A stretch of 61,636 bases of DNA. It comes from Caballeronia mineralivorans PML1(12). Its GTDB lineage: Bacteria > Pseudomonadota > Gammaproteobacteria > Burkholderiales > Burkholderiaceae. How positions within the stretch are numbered: the stretch's first letter is position 1; every line of letters starts with the position of its first letter. The position numbers and the translations under genes are program-made. Positions 56,261-61,636 of this stretch are shown here, one piece after another. Below the pieces are notes generated by a model, which was given only the letters and a program-made list of their open reading frames with translations, had not been told where the DNA came from and did no database searches. The stretch is from NCBI RefSeq assembly GCF_001028175.1, contig NZ_AEJF01000021.1:1-61636 (forward strand), given 5' to 3'.

Positions 56261-57277
56261 TCAATTGCCCGGTACAACGATGGACGCGGGTTGCGCCAAC
56301 CTTGCTAAAGCTGCCGCCAGTTCGTTCGCAATCAATCCTTCTAAGTGCGTTTCCGCGTAATCAATCAGTTGCGAGTTTGCTGTCTTTGCAAGAGTGCGAC
56401 GAATGTATGACTCCGTGCACTTGCTGCGCTTGCTTAACCCGGTGCACTGGAACAGACGAACGACTTGCGTTGCGCTGCCGCGCCCGTCGTTTAAGCGCTT
56501 GCTCCAGAACCAGAACATTGAGATGAGAGCTAAGTCTGCTTCCGACTGTGATGGGTATCCGTACTGGATATATGACCCGTGCACCTTCTTGTCACCTTCA
56601 CCCTCGCATGCGGTAAAGGTGCACAACGCGCGGAACTTCTCTCCGTTCAACGTGTCACCGCTTGCAGCGTCATACACCGCACCGTCTTCAGCAATGTCTG
56701 GCATCGGATCGTCGTCGAGAACGCTCGGATTTGCTTGCTGGTCCTTTGCGGAGATTTGTGCGATCAACGACGTGAGCAGTTCGTCACGCTGGTGCACAGG
56801 CGAGGATCGGGCAACGTCACCCGTCATCACCATGAAGCGTTGCTGCGAATACACTTCGATCTTGTCCCTGTGGTGACCAGCACCAACCGGGCCTTTTATG
56901 ACCACATGTGCACCGCGTCCGCTGGCGCTCAATTCAGTATAGCTATCGAATATTTGAATGATCTTGGAATACCGAGAAAGCTCTTCTTCTGTCGCTGGAT
57001 TCTTGACTTTGTTGTCCAAGTCGATTACGACAAACGGGTCATTCGCGGTCAGCATGAATCCGATAAGGTGCTGACGTCCGGATTGCTTTGTCATGCGATA
57101 TGCAGCGCATGCGGCATTGTCGAACGTCGCCCAATGGCTGGGGTTCGTAGACGACGCGTTGGTGCCGTCCAGCTTCAACGGGCGCTTCGGCCCGTTCTCA
57201 TCATTTACAGGAGCGCCAACGCACCACTGCGGAAAGGCGCGTATCTCAGCGGGTATGTTCAACCAAAGATGGCTCAT
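56261..57277 (-). CDS. PrimPol-type primase/polymerase
   Basis: A 338-residue protein with an N-terminal archaeo-eukaryotic primase (PrimPol) domain like that of phage NrS-1 and satellite replicases. IPAEIRAFPQWCVGAPV is the usual opening. The metal-binding DLD sits at residues 86-88 (DPFVVIDLDNK), then SYTELSASGRGAHVVIKG with the catalytic-type histidine, and YSQQRFMVMTGD. The C-terminal ~140 residues lack a helicase and resemble a primase C-terminal helical domain. It would prime or replicate the element with the adjacent ATPase. Confidence 0.8.
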   Translation of the reverse strand: MSHLWLNIPAEIRAFPQWCVGAPVNDENGPKRPLKLDGTNASSTNPSHWATFDNAACAAYRMTKQSGRQHLIGFMLTANDPFVVIDLDNKVKNPATEEELSRYSKIIQIFDSYTELSASGRGAHVVIKGPVGAGHHRDKIEVYSQQRFMVMTGDVARSSPVHQRDELLTSLIAQISAKDQQANPSVLDDDPMPDIAEDGAVYDAASGDTLNGEKFRALCTFTACEGEGDKKVHGSYIQYGYPSQSEADLALISMFWFWSKRLNDGRGSATQVVRLFQCTGLSKRSKCTESYIRRTLAKTANSQLIDYAETHLEGLIANELAAALARLAQPASIVVPGN

Positions 57278-57329
57278 TTGGACTCTCTACGATAGATGGA
57301 ATGTGGAACAACGCGCGGGCGCACGTAAC

Positions 57330-57435
57330 GAAACTATGTAGGGTGTGTGGTGGTGGGTGGTGGGGAAGTGCCCCCACATTACATAGTTTCCGCAGTTTCC
57401 CCACCTTACCCACTACCACCACATTACATAGTTTC
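57330..57435. repeat. Long imperfect inverted repeat, origin candidate
   Basis: Arms 57330-57367 and 57394-57435 both begin GAAACTATGTA at their outer ends and share a G-rich core ending in GGTGGGGAA. The loop contains a third copy, so CCACATTACATAGTTTC occurs directly at 57374-57390 and 57419-57435. The plus-strand left arm has three runs of three or more G. The region lies between the ATPase stop (inside the right arm) and the primase start. Confidence 0.8.
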
Positions 57436-58884
57436 ATTAGCAGCACTTTTCGGTCGGCAGTACCAAACACCTCTCATGTTCCGCTTCTCCAAATACTTGT
57501 GGCTGTGATCCGCCCACCATCGGTCTGTCGCCTTACCATTGACGATTGCCGCTGCCCGAACGTCGTCCACCTTCTTGGGCATGTTGCCTGCGACGTCCCG
57601 AAAGAAGTCCTTCAACCACGGCCCGAACCCAGCGGAGTACTGACTGACTGGACCGCGTGCACCGCCGACCACCGCTTCGGGAGTGAGCGTCTCATCCAGC
57701 TCTTCCCAGTTCGGTCGTGTTGCCGTAATGACCTTGCCGTTCGTGGCATCCTTGCCGACCTCCACCTTCACTGTGGTGAACTTCCACGCGCCGCCCGGGT
57801 GTTCAGGTAAATTGACCTTTACTTGCATCAGCGTCTTGGCATACATGCCCTCTTCGGGACGAGCAATGACTGCGCACAAGCTGCGGCACGTTTGGACAAA
57901 TGCCGCGGACCCTAGCACCCGATGCAGCATCTTCCGACTTTCGTCTTTCATGAAGTGGGTCACGCAGACGATAGCGAGACTGTGTTCCTGTGCGATAGCA
58001 AGCCACGGCTCCAACACTGTGCGTAATTGACCAGCGTCATTCAGGTCAACTTTGCGCAACTTCTGCCCGGGGAGGTAGCTGGTGATCGGATCAATAACAA
58101 GCATCGCAAACGGGGCGCCGTTGTCACGGGACGTTTTCAACACCTTCGATACTTCTGCAATGTCGTCCTGCATCGAAAATGTGTTGCGTTGGCCGCGCTG
58201 CGTTACGCCTTGGATTTCACTGACGTTGACGAGGTTTGCGTTACAAGCCAGAAGGCGCGGTACGGTAAGTTCTTCGATGCCGTCCTCGCTACCAAGCCAA
58301 AGCACACGCGCGGGAGCGCGGAGCATTTCTGGCGGCTCGCCCGGCCACGCTGCACCTGTGGTAACCCTTGCCGTTATGTCAGCCAGCACGCTGGACTTTC
58401 CTGCGCCTGTCTCGCCTGCGAAGATGGTGATGTAGCCTTGCGGTATCCAACCAGTCCAAAGCCAGTTTATGGCTTTCATGACTACTCCGCTTAGATTGCG
58501 CATCACCAGTTCGCGTGGCCCGGATTCGCCAACGCTGTGACCGCGCTTAACCAATTCGCGGTCGTATTTGTATTTCTCGGCGTCGCGGTTTGCCTCAACC
58601 GCGCGGAGCAGCATTTCGCTTTTGCGGTTTGCTTCGTCAGGCCACAGTGGCGCGTCTACAGCGGTTGCGGGCGATTGATGCACGGCTGCTGCCGATGCTG
58701 GTACGGTGCCGCCTGTTGGGGTGCTGCACTTACCAGCACCGGCCTGTAGCGCCTGCTGTGGGATCGCTGTATCAAGGTTAAGCCCATGTGCGCTACCAGC
58801 TAAACTGGGCACGTTCATAAGCGATCCAATTTGAGTCACCCTTGCCGGTGGCTCTTTTTTTGATTCGTTCAATTCGTCGTTCAT
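57424..58884 (-). CDS. RecA-like AAA family ATPase (replicative helicase type)
   Basis: A 486-residue protein. After an unstructured ~100 residues comes a RecA/AAA_25-type ATPase resembling RepA-like plasmid and phage helicases: WLWTGWIPQGYITIFAGETG with Walker A GETGAGKS at 157-164, WLGSEDGIEELTVPRLLAC, Walker B MLVIDPITSYL, and VTHFMKDESRKMLHRVLGSA. The C-terminus is a possible winged helix. No good ribosome-binding site marks the start; 58884 and 58932 are both possible. It pairs with the PrimPol downstream as a replication module. Confidence 0.85.
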   Translation of the reverse strand: MNDELNESKKEPPARVTQIGSLMNVPSLAGSAHGLNLDTAIPQQALQAGAGKCSTPTGGTVPASAAAVHQSPATAVDAPLWPDEANRKSEMLLRAVEANRDAEKYKYDRELVKRGHSVGESGPRELVMRNLSGVVMKAINWLWTGWIPQGYITIFAGETGAGKSSVLADITARVTTGAAWPGEPPEMLRAPARVLWLGSEDGIEELTVPRLLACNANLVNVSEIQGVTQRGQRNTFSMQDDIAEVSKVLKTSRDNGAPFAMLVIDPITSYLPGQKLRKVDLNDAGQLRTVLEPWLAIAQEHSLAIVCVTHFMKDESRKMLHRVLGSAAFVQTCRSLCAVIARPEEGMYAKTLMQVKVNLPEHPGGAWKFTTVKVEVGKDATNGKVITATRPNWEELDETLTPEAVVGGARGPVSQYSAGFGPWLKDFFRDVAGNMPKKVDDVRAAAIVNGKATDRWWADHSHKYLEKRNMRGVWYCRPKSAANETM

Positions 58885-58965
58885 AAAAGCAATCCAAAAA
58901 AAGTTACATACAGGCTTACCGCGCGAGCGCATAGCGCGACAACCCTTTGCGTATAAAGGGTGCGC

Positions 58966-59211
58966 TTAGGCTGGCTGGCGGATTGACCGTACTTTGGTCG
59001 CTTCTTTAGCTTGTGCAGCGGTCTGTTTTGTAGCGGTACGCGTGGACGCTTCCAAAAAGGCGAGCAGCGCTTCTTCGCTATAGCGGACAGCACGCGGGAG
59101 CTTGATAAACGGAGGACCTTCACCGCGAATGCGCCAAGACTCAAGCGCTCGGATGGAGAAGCCCATGAAGGCTGCTGCTTCGGCAGGGGTAAGTAGCTTT
59201 GTGGCAGTCAT
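58966..59211 (-). CDS. AlpA/excisionase-type HTH protein
   Basis: An 81-residue DNA-binding protein with a MerR-like winged helix: KLLTPAEAAAFMGFSIRALE, SWRIRGEGPPFIKLPRAVRY, EEALLAFLEA, as in AlpA regulators and recombination directionality factors. In P4-like and PICI elements AlpA controls int and excision. The ATG at 59211 has GGGAA upstream; a longer frame to 59292 has no support. The C-terminal tail is basic. Confidence 0.85.
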   Translation of the reverse strand: MTATKLLTPAEAAAFMGFSIRALESWRIRGEGPPFIKLPRAVRYSEEALLAFLEASTRTATKQTAAQAKEATKVRSIRQPA

Positions 59212-59414
59212 GATCACATTCCCAAGAATCTTTAAAGGAACTGTGGTCACCTGCCCCGTTGATGGGGGTGTCCGAGCATCTCGGCGGTTCACTCCGTAGC
59301 TGCGGAGGCTTGCGCTTACCTACTCGACTGAATGGCGACGGAACTTCTTTACTGAGGCGCCCCGTGCAGGCCCCTGCTGATGACTGAACTGCTACCAGCA
59401 ACTACGCTACAAAC

Positions 59415-59448
59415 ACTATAGCGCACATTTAAAACGGTGTTTGCCGTT
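59415..59448 (-). promoter_or_regulatory. Candidate early promoter with operator between int and alpA
   Basis: On the minus strand TATAGT (59420-59415) is a good -10. The inverted repeat AACGG-6 nt-CCGTT (59433-59448) covers the -35 position, where the hexamer itself is poor. This would drive the alpA-ATPase-primase operon under repressor or activator control. Confidence 0.5.
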
Positions 59449-59471
59449 CATTTGGCCCTACATATGATTAT

Positions 59472-60800
59472 TTACGCCGCTTGCTCTGTCACGTGCTCAC
59501 CTGCCGCTTTCGCGTCCGCTAACTTGCTCTGTTCAACGACCCATGCGGCGATGCGCTCGACTGCCGGTGCCAGGATTCGCGGGTCCGGATTGTTGTCGTA
59601 ATGCTTGCCGTGAACGTCGCTGGGCAAATGGTTCAAGAGCTGTCGGCGCTGGTCTGCGTCCACACCGCATGCTTTCCCGATGTCCTCAAACGTGCGGCGC
59701 AGGTCGTGCGGTGTGAGGTGCATACCGGCAATGGCAGAAAGCGCGTCCATGGTTGCCCGTGCTTCTGTTATGTGACCGGTCTTGCCCCACGACGCGAACA
59801 CATGGTTGTTCTTCTCCACGCGTGGGCGCGCATCGATTATGTCGCACAGCACCGTGCTCATTGGCAAGGTGACGGCATTGTGGTTCTTCGCAATGGCAGA
59901 CGGAATAGTCCAGGTCGAAGCTTTGGCGCTGAAGCGGGTCCATGTGAGCGTGGCACCTTCTGTCGCTCGGGAACCAGTGAGCAGCAGCAAACACACATAG
60001 TCAGCGCTCGTGCGTGTTTCCGGGTTCTCGTCCACGCGACGTTTTTGCAGCATTGACCACACCGCACCGATCTTATCGCTCGGTATGCGACCGGTACGAA
60101 CTTCTTCCTTGTTCGGTTTCTGGCGCTTGAACATGCGTGCGACCGGATTGATCGGAAGCAAGGGTTCGTCGTCGTCCTCGGTCAAGATGAACGCGAAGTT
60201 GCACAGCGCACGCAGCAACACGAACGCCTGATTCGCCTGCGCTGGTGCGGGGCGCTGCTTCTTCTCGTCAACGCTGATGCCGAACTGAGTAATGTAGTTG
60301 AACCGCTCCAAGCATAGGGATGTGGTTATGTTACGAATCGGCTTGTCCGCCCACGTTGCGAAGCTGGTGTCCATGTGCCGCTCGATGTCTTTCTTACTGC
60401 GGTCTTTCAGCGGACCGTGCTTGGTGCGCTTGGTCGTGAGGTACTTGGTCATGATCTCGCGCAGCGTCCAACCCTGTACCTCGTTCGCAATGATGGCCTG
60501 AGCCGCTTGCTCCGCTGCCAACTTCGCCTGCCTTTTCTCTTCCGCTGGGTCGATACCCTCCTGCATGCTGACCCGTTCGGTCGCTGCCATGCTGCGCGCT
60601 TTGTCGAGCTTGATCACCCCATGCTCACCCAGCGTAATGCGCCGCGTTTTGCCGTTCGGACGCCCTTGGTAAATGTAGGTGCGCTTCCCTGCGGCTGTCA
60701 CGCGTACCCCGAACCCCTTCAGCGCGTCGTCCCAGTAGACGGCGTAACCGGCTGTAGGCACTGCCAGCTTGTCAATTATTGCGTTCGTAGACAGTTTCAT
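59472..60800 (-). CDS. Tyrosine-recombinase integrase
   Basis: A 442-residue P4/DUF4102-type integrase. The N-terminal arm-binding domain reads GYAVYWDDALKGFGVRVTAA with TYIYQGRPNGKTRRITLGEH. Catalytic residues are Arg278 (TGSRATEG), Lys305 (AKNHNAVTLP), His365 and Arg368 (PHDLRRTFEDIG), His391 (LNHLPSDV) and Tyr401 (GKHYDNN). The start at 60800 follows GGGGGT. It lies 154 bp from attR and recombines the tRNA-Lys site. All catalytic residues are present, so the element may still excise. Confidence 0.93.
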   Translation of the reverse strand: MKLSTNAIIDKLAVPTAGYAVYWDDALKGFGVRVTAAGKRTYIYQGRPNGKTRRITLGEHGVIKLDKARSMAATERVSMQEGIDPAEEKRQAKLAAEQAAQAIIANEVQGWTLREIMTKYLTTKRTKHGPLKDRSKKDIERHMDTSFATWADKPIRNITTSLCLERFNYITQFGISVDEKKQRPAPAQANQAFVLLRALCNFAFILTEDDDEPLLPINPVARMFKRQKPNKEEVRTGRIPSDKIGAVWSMLQKRRVDENPETRTSADYVCLLLLTGSRATEGATLTWTRFSAKASTWTIPSAIAKNHNAVTLPMSTVLCDIIDARPRVEKNNHVFASWGKTGHITEARATMDALSAIAGMHLTPHDLRRTFEDIGKACGVDADQRRQLLNHLPSDVHGKHYDNNPDPRILAPAVERIAAWVVEQSKLADAKAAGEHVTEQAA

Positions 60801-60954
60801 TCCGACCCCCGTGTTTGCAGTTGTAAGCAGTGTTGTAAGCACTCTACGTGTGGATTAACAGGGGACCAGCGTACCACATATCGCCGTAACTCCTTGATTC
60901 ATAGGGATAATGTGGCTTAATGTGGTCTAACGGTAAGCAGTGTGGTGCGGCTGG

Positions 60955-61009
60955 AGCGGACTTTTAATCCGTTGGTCACAGGTTCGAATCCCGTACGGCC
61001 TACCAAAGA
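60955..61009. repeat. attR: 55-bp direct repeat
   Basis: Copy of 51546-51600 at the right edge of the element. It contains only the 3' two thirds of the tRNA and lacks the acceptor 5' strand and D-arm, so it is not a functional tRNA. Confidence 0.93.
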
Positions 61010-61011
61010 CA

Positions 61012-61041
61012 AAAAGGGCTCAGCTTTCGCTGAGCCCTTTT
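61012..61041 (+). terminator. Displaced original tRNA-Lys terminator
   Basis: AAAAGGGCTCAGC and GCTGAGCCCTTTT form a perfect 13-bp stem with a TTTC loop, directly after attR. Before integration it would have followed tRNA-Lys by 15 bases. Confidence 0.87.
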
Positions 61042-61427
61042 CCGTTGGAGCGCTCAGCGGAGGTTCGATATTTCGTTCGGCCTGGTGCTACTTGGACCCG
61101 CTCCCGCTGTCCTGATCTTTCTACTCTAACTTCCCCAGCCACCAGCAATGCAGCCGGGTCACGCTCAATCACGAGGCTCAGATCAAATAGATCACGCGCA
61201 GTCGCACGATCACCTCGGTGCCACATTTTCTTCACTACGATTTCGGCTGCGGTCTCCGCTCTTACCGCGCGATCAAGCAGGGTCCATTGATCGTATCCAG
61301 GGTCCGTCAAATTCGGGGAAACGACAAAGTCGATCTCGCCTTCAGGCAGGAGCAGCTTCACGAATTGCGCGCTGAACTTATGAAACGCCCAAGCGCCTGC
61401 TCCTATAAGCCACCCCCCAACCTGCAC
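61042..61427 (-). pseudogene. AbiEii/AbiGii-type nucleotidyltransferase toxin remnant
   Basis: The frame contains FHKFSAQFVKLLLPEGEIDF, VRAETAAEIV and VKKMWHRGDRATARDLFDL, which match the middle of AbiEii/AbiGii-type nucleotidyltransferase toxins of type IV toxin-antitoxin and abortive-infection systems. The N-terminal catalytic GS...D part is missing, and the C-terminal ~40 residues lose similarity and run into the terminator. It is therefore a fragment, not a working gene. Confidence 0.55.
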
Positions 61428-61428
61428 A

Positions 61429-61636
61429 CTAAGCGCTTACAAGCGGCTCCACTCGTTCGCTCGACTCTTCATTGCGCAACATCTGATACGTCAGCATGAC
61501 ATGCTGCCGCGCGAAGCCGCGCGTTGTCAGATCCTTCGATACCAACTCCCGCTGCGCGCGGCGAATCCTCTCGGTCGTGCTTGCCGGATTCGCGCCCAAC
61601 CCAGCGACGGCCTCGCGCAAGCTTCGTGGATCGTGG
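61429..61636 (-). CDS. C-terminal part of an unknown protein (runs off the window)
   Basis: The minus-strand frame is open to the window end and ends at 61429. It reads LREAVAGLGANPASTTERIR, RAQRELVSKDLTTRGFARQH and MLTYQMLRNEE, a charged helical sequence. I do not recognise the family. It lies just upstream of the AbiEii-like remnant on the same strand and could be its former partner or unrelated. Start not visible. Confidence 0.45.
   Translation of the reverse strand, partial: HDPRSLREAVAGLGANPASTTERIRRAQRELVSKDLTTRGFARQHVMLTYQMLRNEESSERVEPLVSA

Larger units (their letters stand above)
51546..61009. mobile_element. 9.4-kb integrative element in tRNA-Lys, phage-satellite-like
   Basis: Bounded by identical 55-bp direct repeats (51546-51600 and 60955-61009) containing the 3' part of tRNA-Lys. 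The integrase lies next to the right repeat and points inward. From right to left on the minus strand are integrase, AlpA-like HTH, RecA-like ATPase, PrimPol, an unknown, a DUF5681 protein, two unknowns, a tail-tip-like protein and two very small genes. A plus-strand cargo gene sits beside the left repeat. There are no capsid, portal, protease, large terminase or lysis genes. Gene content is closest to phage satellites or small integrative replicons; its GC content looks lower than that of the surrounding core. Confidence 0.88.

Noticed and set aside
60955..61009. Second tRNA-Lys gene
   Set aside because: Only the 3' part is present; the acceptor 5' strand and D-arm are missing, so it is the attR copy.

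Overview
This window looks like a piece of the main chromosome of a Burkholderiaceae bacterium, most likely Paraburkholderia, Caballeronia or a close relative. The GC content is high. The conserved blocks have the order expected of that family: lpxK-trm112-kdsB-adk, murJ-rpsT, DUF3579-argF-argG, murB/yajQ/plsY/ybaK, tsaE-amiC opposite queG-xerD, nrdR-glyA, and ybgC-tolQRAB-pal-cpoB. Genus assignment is inference from gene order and protein resemblance.

Layout. 1-7,803: the 5' part of xseA, lipid A/KDO synthesis genes (lpxK, trm112, kdsB), adk, a short-chain dehydrogenase, a SirB1-type transglutaminase-fold protein and the lipid II flippase murJ. 7,964-9,812: a 1.83-kb composite transposon made of two decayed ISAs1-type copies in opposite orientation, carrying a VapBC-type toxin-antitoxin pair and bracketed by a perfect 10-bp target duplication; it sits directly upstream of the rpsT promoter. 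9,822-38,511: mostly housekeeping and metabolism (rpsT, arginine synthesis, cell wall, acyl-CoA metabolism, queuosine, tRNA t6A/ct6A, PLP, cyclopropane lipids, oxidative repair, envelope-stress YqjD/YqjE-like genes).

38,534-42,390 is accessory and partly decayed: fragments of an AraC regulator, a probable uracil-DNA glycosylase and a FimT/GspH pilin, a complete higBA toxin-antitoxin operon with a visible operator, a DUF3761 secreted protein and a VOC protein. 42,548-51,369 returns to core genes: nrdR-glyA behind a ZTP-type riboswitch, ydfG, and the Tol-Pal operon.

51,521-61,009: a tRNA-Lys(UUU) gene is the integration site of a 9.4-kb element bounded by identical 55-bp direct repeats. Its genes are nearly all on the minus strand: integrase, AlpA/excisionase-like HTH protein, RecA-like ATPase, PrimPol-type primase, a DUF5681 (small-terminase-like) protein, a tail-tip-like protein and several unknowns. 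One oppositely oriented cargo gene lies next to the rebuilt tRNA. There is no capsid, portal or large terminase gene, so the element resembles a phage satellite rather than a prophage. A long imperfect inverted repeat between the ATPase and primase genes is the best origin candidate. The element also supplies its own terminator behind the tRNA, and the tRNA's presumed original terminator is stranded beyond the far repeat. After the element lie a remnant of an AbiEii-type nucleotidyltransferase toxin and one partial gene.
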